Shown piece after piece: positions 6,223-14,357 of a stretch of DNA of 64,000 bases (position 1 is the first letter of the stretch; each line of letters begins with the position of its first letter). A program made the position numbers and the translations under genes. The DNA is taken from contig NZ_JACHMB010000001.1 in NCBI RefSeq assembly GCF_014204795.1, forward strand, positions 7,886,501-7,950,500. The letters are read 5' to 3'. The stretch comes from Nonomuraea jabiensis. GTDB taxonomy: Bacteria > Actinomycetota > Actinomycetes > Streptosporangiales > Streptosporangiaceae. The notes beneath the pieces were generated by a model. That model was not told where the DNA came from and ran no database searches. It saw nothing but the letters and a program-made list of their open reading frames with translations.

Positions 6223-8256
6223 TCATTCCTTGATCTGCTCGGCGATCGTCTCGTCGATGCAGTCGGCAAGATGTAGCTCGTAGACCTGCACAAGCTCGCC
6301 GTTTTCCTCGTACGTGCTGGGGCCGTTGCCAAAGCGGCGCCGCACCGCCTCCAGTGCCGGTCCGACCTCGCGGGAGGCCGCCAGAGCCGCGGGCGGCATG
6401 CCCAGCAGCGTATCGAGCAGGAGGCTGAAGCCTTCCGACTCCTCGTCCTCGCCGTTCTCGTCGTGGACGAGGAGGTCTGCTCGCCGCCGTACCTCGGCGG
6501 CGATCGTGTCGGCCGCCGGGAGGCCGATCGCCTGCAGGGTCACCTTCGCATAGTGTCGGGTGTCCCGGTAGATCTCGTCGTCGTACAGCATCGCCAGCAG
6601 GGTCGGCGTCACGGGGGCCGCGTCGGCACCGGCCTGACGGAGGGCGTACAGCAGCCAGTACTTGGTCGTCTCGTCACGCCACCAGTAGTCGGCGTCTTCC
6701 CGGGTCGGGAAGGGGGAAGCGCGGAGCGCCGCGTGCACCGCCGGAACCGCGGTGGCGCCTCGTTCGCCCAAGGTGGCCGAGGTGAGCACACCGAGGAAGT
6801 TGCCGTTCCCCAACCCGGGCAGATTCGCGATGAGTTGCTCCGTCGTGGGCGCGTCCTCGCCGGTGAAGTACGCCAGCAACCGCCCGGCGGAACCGTGACC
6901 GTCGTGACGATCGAACATCTGATAGAGGGCGGTGGTGACCCTATCCTTGGCGATTCCCGACAGCGCGATCACCGCCGTCTCCCGGGCCGCGGGGTCCGCA
7001 CCGTTCACCATCAGGTCCACCAGCGCGTCCGCCGCCGTCTCGCGCCAGGCCTCGTCGAGGTCGCCCGAAGCCAACTCCCGGACCGCTGCCGCGCTCGCCG
7101 TGCCATCGTCCCAGTGGTGGCGGATGTCGTCGAGCAGGGTTTCCACGTCACCACCGCCCATCTTCCAGGAGGGGCGGCCGACGCGTTGCGGCACGAGCCC
7201 GGCATGGTCAGACCAGTGGAGAACGTGGACCTGGCCTCCGCGCCCGCCGATCAGCCAGCACCGCCCGTCCGGCGTACCTGCCACCTGAGTCAACTCCCGG
7301 GAGGCGGCGGGCATGGGGGGTGCGAAGCGGCCGGCGGGCCCACGGCCGTGCAGCCGCCAGAGCGCGACCGTCCCGTCCTGGGACACCGACATCACCAGGT
7401 CCGTGCCGGTGGCGAGTGCCAACGTCCGGACGCGGCCGGCATGCGCCTGAACCCGTCCGAGGCAGTGGCCCGAGCGGGCATCCCACCACGACAGCGAACC
7501 ATCCCGCCCGCCGAGCACCACCAGCGGCCGGTCCGGATGCGCCGCGATCGCCGTGGGCCGGGCGGGCGGAGTGAACGCGGTCACGACTATCCCGGTCTCC
7601 GCATCGAGAACGACCACCCGGCCACGCCGCGGGGACACCACGAGCCGCCATAAGTCGCAACAGCGCATCAGCCGCTGATCCGCCGCGTCGTCTTTGCCGC
7701 CGAAGGCCCACACGACCTCGGCATCGGCGTACGGCCTCTCCCTGGGAGGCTGGCGCCAGGCCTCGATCAGTCCTCTGTCACCGCTCACGACGATCAGTCC
7801 GGAGCCGGTGCGTCCCACTGCCGCCGGATCATGCCGATCGCTCAAGCCGAAGGCGCCCAGCCAGCGGAAGTCTCCGCACTGCCTGAGCACCGCCTCCCGG
7901 TCCGCGGATGTGAGGAGCCGCCTGCCGTCCCGAGGAAGCCGTCGCCATTCCAGGGCATCGGCCGTCACCGTCCACAGCGAGGCCGACCCGTCCGTGGTCA
8001 GCAGTTGGGGCCGCCTGGCGTTGCCGATGAAGGCGGCGTTCTCCACAGGTCCGTCGTGTAGCCCGCCCACATACGCGGTGAGCAGGCCATGGCGGAGATC
8101 CCACAGCCGGATCTCACCGGAGCGCGCGCCGGTCGCCCCCATCCGTCCGTCTGCGGAGACCGCGACCGCGGTGACGGCGTCGCCATGGTCCTCAGAGGGC
8201 CCTGAATAACGATCATCGTCGCCGGACATCCCCGAGAGGTAGCACGTTTCCGGCAT
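6223..8256 (-). CDS. WD40-repeat protein with C-terminal HEAT-like alpha-solenoid
   Basis: A 677-residue cytoplasmic protein without signal or membrane segment. About residues 25-330 contain WD40 units: AVAVSADGRMGATGARSGEI-RLWD near the N-terminus, later TAIAAHPDRPLVVLGGRDGS-LSWWD and TLALATGTDLVMSVSQDGTV-ALWR, with degenerate units between. About residues 370-670 are helical and resemble HEAT/armadillo scaffolds (AWRETAADALVDLMVNGADP, AARETAVIALSGIAKDRVTT). Such two-scaffold proteins act as binding platforms; no enzymatic site is visible. The start may be ATG 8256 or ATG 8229 (MSGDDDRYSG). Nothing in the neighbourhood reveals its partner. Confidence 0.75.
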   Translation of the reverse strand: MPETCYLSGMSGDDDRYSGPSEDHGDAVTAVAVSADGRMGATGARSGEIRLWDLRHGLLTAYVGGLHDGPVENAAFIGNARRPQLLTTDGSASLWTVTADALEWRRLPRDGRRLLTSADREAVLRQCGDFRWLGAFGLSDRHDPAAVGRTGSGLIVVSGDRGLIEAWRQPPRERPYADAEVVWAFGGKDDAADQRLMRCCDLWRLVVSPRRGRVVVLDAETGIVVTAFTPPARPTAIAAHPDRPLVVLGGRDGSLSWWDARSGHCLGRVQAHAGRVRTLALATGTDLVMSVSQDGTVALWRLHGRGPAGRFAPPMPAASRELTQVAGTPDGRCWLIGGRGGQVHVLHWSDHAGLVPQRVGRPSWKMGGGDVETLLDDIRHHWDDGTASAAAVRELASGDLDEAWRETAADALVDLMVNGADPAARETAVIALSGIAKDRVTTALYQMFDRHDGHGSAGRLLAYFTGEDAPTTEQLIANLPGLGNGNFLGVLTSATLGERGATAVPAVHAALRASPFPTREDADYWWRDETTKYWLLYALRQAGADAAPVTPTLLAMLYDDEIYRDTRHYAKVTLQAIGLPAADTIAAEVRRRADLLVHDENGEDEESEGFSLLLDTLLGMPPAALAASREVGPALEAVRRRFGNGPSTYEENGELVQVYELHLADCIDETIAEQIKE

Positions 8257-8392
8257 TTCTGGCGACTCAAAATCCGGCTGGCCTCGCGAAGGCCGTAAGG
8301 GTTCAGACGCCGTCCTCGTCCACGACGGCCGACGACGCGCCCTGACAGCGCGCTGCCAGCTCTATGCCAGGGCGGCCGGGGACCGTGAGGTC

Positions 8393-9712
8393 ATGGACAT
8401 CCGACTCGGAGTGGTACGGGGCATCCAGTACGGCCTCGTCGACAAGCCCGACACGTTCGCCCCGCAGGTCAGGGAGCTGGGCGCGGGGCTGGTGCGCGTG
8501 TTCTTCTACTGGTCGCAGCTCGAACCAGAGCCCGGCCGACACGACTGGTCGGCGGTGGACGCCGTGCTCGACCAGTTCGGCGACGACACCGAGCTCTGGT
8601 TCACGCTCGGCGCCGCCTCGCCGTGGGGCTCCACCCGCTCCACCGACCTGCTGCCCGCCTCGCCGCCCCTCGACCCGGCGGCCTACGCGGCCACGCTGCG
8701 CGCCCTCGTGACGCACTGCCGGGGCCGCGTGCGCTTCTGGCAGTGCGAGAACGAGCCCTGCATCGCCCTGTTCTGGGCCGGCACGGCCGCCGACTACGTG
8801 GCCCACCTCGCGTCCTTCCACCAGGCGGTCAAGAGCGCCGACCCGGACGCCGCCGTGGTGCTGGGCGGCTGCCCGCCCGGCGTCTTCTCCACCTCCGACG
8901 AGCCCGACGCCGAGCGGGACTTCTTCCTCCAGGTCATCGAGGAGGGCCGGGACGCCTACGACGTCTTCGACGTCCACCTGTACGGGGACCCGTACCTGAT
9001 CCCCGGCGCGATCGAGGACGTGCGTGCGGCCGTGGGGGACAAGACGATCGTGGCCGGCGAGTACAACGGGCCGGTGCCGACGCAGTACCCCGAGGCGTTC
9101 GAGCAACTGGCGGAGGTGATCGAGGCCGGGGGCATCCAGCCGTGGCACCGCCTGACCGTCGAGGACCTCCGCGAGGGGCGGCTCACCACCGAACCGGTGC
9201 GCGCCGCCATGAAACGGCTCTACGACCGGATGGCGGAGCTGCCGCCCACGCTCCAGATGTTCATGACCGGCTGCCCGCCGGAGCTGGAGGCCGAGCGGCA
9301 CCGGATCAACGCCGACGACCTCGTCCTCAGGAACCTGCTGGCCCTGTCGTGCGGCCTCCGGCTGACCGTCTGCTGGCAGCTCGGACCCGACATGCCCGCG
9401 CCGCCCGATCCGTACAACCTCCTGCAGCTGATGTTCTCGAAGTTCCAGCTGATGACTTTCGAGGGCGGCACCATGTCCGTGCGGCACCCCGGCGGGGACG
9501 CGTTCGCCGAGCTGTCCTCGCGGCTCGCGGGCGCGACGGACGTGCGCCGGGTGGAGGTGCCGGGACGCCCGGACGCCCACGTCTTCGAGCTGGTCGGCAC
9601 GGGGGTGGAGGTGGCCTGGCTGCGCCCCTCGACCCCCGGGCCGCCGGCTCTGGTCTGGAACGGCACGGTCCTGGACGCCCGGCCTCAGTACACGTACGCC
9701 CACAGGTCGTAG
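8393..9712 (+). CDS. clan GH-A TIM-barrel glycoside hydrolase (GH39/GH5-like)
   Basis: A 439-residue protein with the (beta/alpha)8 layout of clan GH-A. An early WSQLEPEPGRHDWSAVD segment (about 44-60) is typical of beta-strand 2. The acid/base is E121 in the NEP motif (CENEP), and the probable nucleophile is E223 in GEYNG at the end of strand 7. The spacing of about 100 residues suits retaining clan A enzymes. There is no signal peptide, so it is probably intracellular. ATG 8393 has GAGG about 8 nt upstream. The closest CAZy family cannot be decided by eye (GH39, GH5 or an unclassified relative). It may process imported oligosaccharides from the locus starting 350 bp downstream, but it has its own promoter. 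Confidence 0.72.
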   Translation: MDIRLGVVRGIQYGLVDKPDTFAPQVRELGAGLVRVFFYWSQLEPEPGRHDWSAVDAVLDQFGDDTELWFTLGAASPWGSTRSTDLLPASPPLDPAAYAATLRALVTHCRGRVRFWQCENEPCIALFWAGTAADYVAHLASFHQAVKSADPDAAVVLGGCPPGVFSTSDEPDAERDFFLQVIEEGRDAYDVFDVHLYGDPYLIPGAIEDVRAAVGDKTIVAGEYNGPVPTQYPEAFEQLAEVIEAGGIQPWHRLTVEDLREGRLTTEPVRAAMKRLYDRMAELPPTLQMFMTGCPPELEAERHRINADDLVLRNLLALSCGLRLTVCWQLGPDMPAPPDPYNLLQLMFSKFQLMTFEGGTMSVRHPGGDAFAELSSRLAGATDVRRVEVPGRPDAHVFELVGTGVEVAWLRPSTPGPPALVWNGTVLDARPQYTYAHRS

Positions 9713-9945
9713 GTGGGGTACTGCGGATTCTGCGGCTGGGTCGCGCTGCACCACCAGGTGCCCCACCGGCCGTTCTGCTGGCCGGACTGGCCGAAGGAGA
9801 TGCAGATGTCGTAGGGCAGGGAGGAGTAGACCTTCTGCAGGGTCAGGTCGGCGTGCGCGGGCGTGGCCGAGGCCACGGCCGGGGCGAAGGCGGTGGCCGC
9901 GAGCAGCGACAGGGCGGCGAGTCGGTGACGCACCAGGTCTCCCAT
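9685..9945 (-). CDS. small secreted protein
   Basis: An 86-residue protein: a Sec signal peptide (VRHRLAALSLLAATAFAPAV, then ASATPAHA as cleavage region near residue 32) is followed by about 54 mature residues rich in aromatic and polar residues with two cysteines (DICISF and WWCSAT), probably one disulphide. Its 3' end overlaps the glycosidase gene tail-to-tail by 28 bp. It resembles the many short secreted actinomycete proteins of unknown role. No family assigned. Confidence 0.6.
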   Translation of the reverse strand: MGDLVRHRLAALSLLAATAFAPAVASATPAHADLTLQKVYSSLPYDICISFGQSGQQNGRWGTWWCSATQPQNPQYPTYDLWAYVY

Positions 9946-10019
9946 CTCGAAGGGGGCGGATCACCGTAAATTGCACGACGCGGTGATCCGCCGCCGCAAC
10001 GTCGCCGCCCCCGCCCCCT

Positions 10020-10046
10020 TGGCGACCAGCGCGAACGCCCGTCGCC
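10020..10046 (-). terminator. possible terminator of the aldo/keto reductase gene
   Basis: GGCGAC and GTCGCC flank a 14-nt loop just downstream (leftward) of the reductase stop at 10059. The stem is only 6 bp and there is no T-run. Confidence 0.3.
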
Positions 10047-10058
10047 GCGGTGAAATTT

Positions 10059-11096
10059 TCAGGACGCGATCGGCGGGTTGAGCCGGGCGAAACCCTCCTG
10101 GCGCCGGTACGGGAAGTACGGGTACGCCGCCGTGGTCGCGCTGGCCGCGTCCAGCCGGGCCACCTGGTCCGGGGTCAGCTCCCAGCCGATCGCCCCCAGG
10201 TTCTCCTGGAGCTGCGCCTCGTCGCGGGCGCCGACGATGACCGAGGAGACGGTCGGGCGGCGGAGCAGCCAGTTGAGCGCGACCTGGGGGACCGACCTGC
10301 CGGTCTCCTCGGCGATCCCGTCCAGGGCGTCCACCACCGCGTACAGCAGCTCGTCGGCCACCGGCGGCCCGAAGGCGGCGGTCCTGTGCAGGCGGCTGCC
10401 CTCGGGGAGGGGCTGACCCCGGCGGATGCGGCCGGTCAGGCGGCCCCAGCCGAGCGGGCTCCACACCACCGCGCCGACGCCCTGGTCGTGGCCGAGCGGC
10501 ATCAGCTCCCACTCGTAGTCGCGCCCGACCAGGGAGTAGTAGACCTGGTGCGCCACGTAGCGCGGGTAACCGTACCGCTCGGCGGTCGCCAGCGACTTCA
10601 TGAGCTGCCAGCCGGAGAAGTTCGAGACGCCCACGTAGCGCAGCTTGCCCGCCCTGACCAGGTCGTCGAGCGTGGACAGCACCTCCTCCACCGGGGTCGC
10701 CGCGTCGAAGGCGTGCAGCTGGAACAGGTCGATGTGGCCGGTGCCGAGGCGGCGCAGCGCGTCGTCGACCGACTTGATCAGCCGGTGCCGGGACGTGCCC
10801 GCGTCGCCGGGGCCGTCGCCCATGGGCAGCCCGGCCTTGGTGGAGATGAGCGCCCGGTCGCGCCGCCCCTTGAGCGCCTGGCCCAGCACCTCCTCGGACG
10901 CGCCGTCGGAGTAGACGTCGGCCGTGTCGAACATCGTCACCCCCGCGTCGAGGCAGATGTCCACCAGCCGCCGGGCCTGCGCCACGTCGGTGTCGCCCCA
11001 CGCGCCGAACAGCTCGCCCTTCCCGGCGAACGTGCCGGCGCCGAAGCTCAACGCCGGAACCTTGAGGCCGGACGCCCCCAACTGCCGATATTCCAT
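10059..11096 (-). CDS. aldo/keto reductase
   Basis: A 345-residue NADPH-dependent aldo/keto reductase with the full catalytic tetrad: Asp and Tyr in FDTADVYS (about 55-62), Lys in STKAG (about 89), His in LHAFD (about 128). NADPH-binding segments VGVSNFSG and SSVIVGARDEAQLQENLGA are present. The length suits the YajO/AKR11-like branch that reduces sugars or ketones. ATG 11096 has a strong AAGGAG site about 9 nt upstream. It stands alone with its own promoter beside a sugar-transport operon; reduction of a sugar or uronate-derived carbonyl is plausible but not shown. Confidence 0.88.
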   Translation of the reverse strand: MEYRQLGASGLKVPALSFGAGTFAGKGELFGAWGDTDVAQARRLVDICLDAGVTMFDTADVYSDGASEEVLGQALKGRRDRALISTKAGLPMGDGPGDAGTSRHRLIKSVDDALRRLGTGHIDLFQLHAFDAATPVEEVLSTLDDLVRAGKLRYVGVSNFSGWQLMKSLATAERYGYPRYVAHQVYYSLVGRDYEWELMPLGHDQGVGAVVWSPLGWGRLTGRIRRGQPLPEGSRLHRTAAFGPPVADELLYAVVDALDGIAEETGRSVPQVALNWLLRRPTVSSVIVGARDEAQLQENLGAIGWELTPDQVARLDAASATTAAYPYFPYRRQEGFARLNPPIAS

Positions 11097-11562
11097 GAAA
11101 AATCACTCCTTAACGGGTCTGTCGTCCCCTTAAGGTAGCACACTAACGGGAGAGATGTTTCATTATGGGATCGCAGAGCCCGCCGGCCAGCACCCTGGCG
11201 TGCCGCCGGTCATGCCGATCGCGCCTGTGGCCGCGCACGACCACAGCAGCGGCCGCAGGAAAGGAATGAGGGAGGCCGGCACGACGGCGGCCATGAGCAG
11301 GCCGGCGGCGGCGTTGGCCCGCTGGGCGGCGCGATCTCGCCGGGCCCGTACTGCAGGCAGGTCTGCGGGGCCACGCGCGGGCCGCCGGTCACGCCGATGC
11401 GCTCGGCGGGGGCGAAGTGGATCTGGGACGCGCCGTGGAGCGGCGTCCAGGAGGCCGCTGCCCGGACGGCCCATCGTCCGGTCCAGGTGATCAGGTCACG
11501 ATCGTGCCGGTCGCCCGGGCAGCGGCGGATCCCCGTGACGGGCTCGCGGGGAAGGCGGTTTC
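11097..11562. other. 466-bp spacer with coding-like debris
   Basis: Between the two reductase genes there is no intact gene. On the minus strand one frame reads coding-like (WTPLHGASQIHFAPAERIGV, then TGGPRVAPQTCLQYG), and another frame continues with a hydrophobic stretch (AAAGLLMAAVVPASLIPFLR). This suggests a frameshifted remnant of a small membrane protein ending near 11163. The right part near 11110-11150 holds the reductase promoter region, with repeated CTTAA motifs. Confidence 0.35.
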
Positions 11563-12537
11563 CTACGCCTCGACGCCCGACTCCTTGGCGGCACGGTCGA
11601 TGGCGGCCAGCTCGTCGTCGGTGAAGTCGAGCCGGTCGACGGCGGCCACGTTCGCCTCGAGCTGCTCGGGACTGGAGGCGCCCACCAGCACCGACGTGAC
11701 GCGCGGGTCCCTGAGCGCCCAGGCCAGGGAGAGCTGCGCCACCGTCTGCCCGCGGGAGGCGGCCAGCTCCGACAGCGACCGCACGAACGCCAGCACCTCC
11801 GGCGTCACCCGGTCGGGGGTGAGGAAGCGCGCCTCGGCGGCCCGCGAGTCGGCGGGGATGCCGTCGAGGTAGCGGTCGGTGAGCAGGCCCTGGGCCAGCG
11901 GCGAGTAGACCACGCAGCCGACGCCCTCCTGCTCCAGCACGCCCAGCAGGCCGTGCTCGATCTTCCGGTTGAGCAGCGAGTAGGACGGCTGGTGGATCAG
12001 CAGCGGCGTGCCCAGCTCGCGCAGCAGCCGGGCGGCCTGCGCCGTGCGCTCCGGCGAGAAGTTCGACACGCCCACGTACAGGGTGCGGCCCGTGCGGACC
12101 ATGTAGTCCAGCGTGGCGACCTGCTCCTCCAGCGGCGTCTCCTCGTCGTCGCGGTGCAGGTAGAAGATGTCCACGAAGTCGAGGCCGAGCCGGGCCAGCG
12201 ACCGGTCGAGCGTGGCGAGCAGGTGCTTGCGCGAGTTGCCCTTGCCGTACGGGCCGTCCCACATGGGGTTGCTGCCCTTGGTCGTGACGACCACCTCGTC
12301 ACGCAGCGACCGCGGCAGGAGTCGGTTGAACGTCGCCTCGGCGGCGCCGAACGGCGGGCCGTAACGGTCGGCGATGTCGAAGTGGGTGATGCCGAGATCG
12401 AGCGCCTTGTTGAAGATGGCGCGCTGGCTGTCGAGGGATTTGCCCCCGCCGAAGTTGTGCCACAGGCCGAGCGACACGGCGGGGAGGAGGAGACCGCTGC
12501 GGCCGCACCTTCTGTACGGCTGGCGTTCGTAGTCCAA
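11563..12537 (-). CDS. aldo/keto reductase, YghZ/AKR14-like
   Basis: A 324-residue reductase close to the YghZ (L-glyceraldehyde-3-phosphate reductase)/AKR14 group: N-terminal RRCGRSGLLLPAVSLGLWHN, catalytic Asp and Tyr in FDIADRYG, Lys in VTTKGSNPMWDGPYGKGNSR (the group's signature loop), and His in FYLHRDDEETPLEEQ. Its start is 3 bp after the stop of the second permease gene, so it is the last gene of the ABC importer operon. It probably reduces a product of the imported sugar or detoxifies a reactive aldehyde released from it. Confidence 0.88.
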   Translation of the reverse strand: MDYERQPYRRCGRSGLLLPAVSLGLWHNFGGGKSLDSQRAIFNKALDLGITHFDIADRYGPPFGAAEATFNRLLPRSLRDEVVVTTKGSNPMWDGPYGKGNSRKHLLATLDRSLARLGLDFVDIFYLHRDDEETPLEEQVATLDYMVRTGRTLYVGVSNFSPERTAQAARLLRELGTPLLIHQPSYSLLNRKIEHGLLGVLEQEGVGCVVYSPLAQGLLTDRYLDGIPADSRAAEARFLTPDRVTPEVLAFVRSLSELAASRGQTVAQLSLAWALRDPRVTSVLVGASSPEQLEANVAAVDRLDFTDDELAAIDRAAKESGVEA

Positions 12538-12540
12538 GGA

Positions 12541-13461
12541 TTACCTTCCTGCGATTCCAGTGAGTGTGACGCCGCGGATGAACGTCTTCTGCGCCAGGAA
12601 AAAGATGACGAGGATGGGCAGCATCGACACTAGCGCGACGGCCATCATCTGGTTGTACTGGGTCACATACTGACCGTTGAACATGCCGAGCCCCTGGGCG
12701 AGGGTGATCTTCTCCATCGAGCGCAGGTAGATGGAGTTCTCCAGATACTGGTTCCAGTTGCCCACGAAGGAGAACAGGCAGATCGCCGCGATGGCGGGCC
12801 TGGCCAGCGGCAGCATGACGCTCCACAGGATGCGCAGCTCCGAGGCCCCGTCGATGCGGGCCGCGTCGATGAGCTCCTGCGGGATCGTGGTGAAGAACTG
12901 GCGCAGCAGGAAGATGTAGAGCGCGACGCCGAAGAACTCCGGCACGACGAGCGGCAGGTACGTGTCGACCCAGCCGAGCTTGGAGAACATCACGAACTTC
13001 GGCACCAGCGTGATCTCGCGCGGGATCATCATGGTCGCCAGCAGCGCCGCGAACATGAAGCCCGCCGCCCGCGCCCGCAGCCGGGCGAACGCGTACGCCG
13101 GCAGGATGCACGAGACGAGGTTGCCCACCATGGACAGCGCGGTGATCAGGATCGTGTTCAGCAGGAACCTGGTGAACGGCAGCGACCCGGACCAGCCCTT
13201 GGCGTAGTTGTCGAAGTTGAAGGAGTCGGGCAGCCACTGCGGCGGGAAGGCCAGGTTCTCGGCGTCCGACTTGAGCGAGGTCGTCACCATCCACAGGAAC
13301 GGCAGCAGGAACACCGCCGAGCTGATGACCAGCAGGATGTACGCGCCGGAGCGCCGGATCCGTCTGACGCGCTCGGCCTGCTCCGAGCTCAGGGGCTTGC
13401 CACCCGGCCTGATGCGGCGCGCGGGCTTGACGGCGGTCTCGACGAGCATCGGCGACCTCAT
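12541..13461 (-). CDS. sugar ABC transporter permease (MalG type)
   Basis: A 306-residue permease with six membrane segments (first at YILLVISSAVFLLPFLWMVT). The EAA loop facing the ATPase is LIDAARIDGASELRILWSVM, about 100 residues from the C-terminus, as in the MalG/CUT1 group. ATG 13461 overlaps the stop of the first permease (ATGA), which fixes the start; the next ATG 12 nt later is less likely. No ATPase gene is in the operon. CUT1 systems in actinomycetes commonly share one MsiK-type ATPase encoded elsewhere. Confidence 0.92.
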   Translation of the reverse strand: MRSPMLVETAVKPARRIRPGGKPLSSEQAERVRRIRRSGAYILLVISSAVFLLPFLWMVTTSLKSDAENLAFPPQWLPDSFNFDNYAKGWSGSLPFTRFLLNTILITALSMVGNLVSCILPAYAFARLRARAAGFMFAALLATMMIPREITLVPKFVMFSKLGWVDTYLPLVVPEFFGVALYIFLLRQFFTTIPQELIDAARIDGASELRILWSVMLPLARPAIAAICLFSFVGNWNQYLENSIYLRSMEKITLAQGLGMFNGQYVTQYNQMMAVALVSMLPILVIFFLAQKTFIRGVTLTGIAGR

Positions 13462-14357
13462 TTGAACTCGTAGTGCACCCAGCGCCTGGCCAGGCCGAAC
13501 TGGATCGCGGTCACGGCGATGACCAGCACGAACATGGCCCACGACAGCGTGGCCGCGTACCCCATGTCGAAGTAGACGAACGCGTGCCGGTAGATGTAGA
13601 GCCCCAGCACCATCGTGGCGTTGCCGGGCCCGCCCTCGGTCATGACCAGGATGAGCACGTAGCTCTGCAGGGCCGCGATGAACCCGGTCACCACGTTGAA
13701 GAAGATGACCGGCGACATCATCGGCACGGTCACGCTCCAGAAGCGGCGCCACCACCCCGCCCCGTCGATCTCGGCGGCCTCGTACAGCGTCTTCGGGATG
13801 CCCTGCAGCCCGGCCAGGTAGATGACGATCGTGTTGCCCGCGCCCCACACGCTCATCAGCACGAGCCCGGGGATGGCCCACTCCTGCGAGGCCAGCCAGC
13901 CCGGCCCCTCGATGCCGAACGACGCCAGCACCTTGTTGATCAGCCCGTAGTCGGGGTGCAGGATGTTCAGCCACAGCAGCGCCGTGGCCAGGCCCGACAC
14001 CACCGACGGCAGGTACATCACGGTGCGGAACAGCCCCTGGAAGCGCAGCGGCTGGTTGAGCAGCAGCGCCAGCAGGAACGTGAACGAAACGCCGAGCGCC
14101 ACCGAGCCGAGGCCGTACTGGACGGTGTTCTCGATCGACTCCCAGAACTCGGGGTCGGTGAACATGCGCTCGTAGTTGGCCAACCCCACCCACGTCGGCG
14201 GCCTCAGCAGGTTCCAGTCCATGAAGCTCAGCACGATCGCGCCGAGGATCGGGCCCGCGCTGAAGAGCACGAACCCGATCACCCACGGCGAGACGAACAG
14301 GTGGAAGCGCCGCGCCTCGCGGCGCGCCAGCGTGCTGCGGGCGCTGACGGCGGTCAT
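13458..14357 (-). CDS. sugar ABC transporter permease (MalF type)
   Basis: A 299-residue permease with six predicted membrane segments (first at FHLFVSPWVIGFVLFSAGPI) and the EAA motif LYEAAEIDGAGWWRRFWSVT. ATG 14357 overlaps the stop of the binding-protein gene (ATGA). It pairs with the downstream MalG-type permease to form the membrane channel of a CUT1 oligosaccharide importer. Confidence 0.92.
   Translation of the reverse strand: MTAVSARSTLARREARRFHLFVSPWVIGFVLFSAGPILGAIVLSFMDWNLLRPPTWVGLANYERMFTDPEFWESIENTVQYGLGSVALGVSFTFLLALLLNQPLRFQGLFRTVMYLPSVVSGLATALLWLNILHPDYGLINKVLASFGIEGPGWLASQEWAIPGLVLMSVWGAGNTIVIYLAGLQGIPKTLYEAAEIDGAGWWRRFWSVTVPMMSPVIFFNVVTGFIAALQSYVLILVMTEGGPGNATMVLGLYIYRHAFVYFDMGYAATLSWAMFVLVIAVTAIQFGLARRWVHYEFK

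Noticed and set aside
8303..9976. A 557-codon minus-strand frame over the clan GH-A glycosidase
   Set aside because: No recognisable domain and Arg/Gly/His-rich; the plus-strand protein has the catalytic NEP motif.
12541..14286. A 581-codon frame for the MalG-type permease
   Set aside because: The N-terminal half is a shadow of the first permease; the ATGA overlap at 13458-13461 gives the true start.
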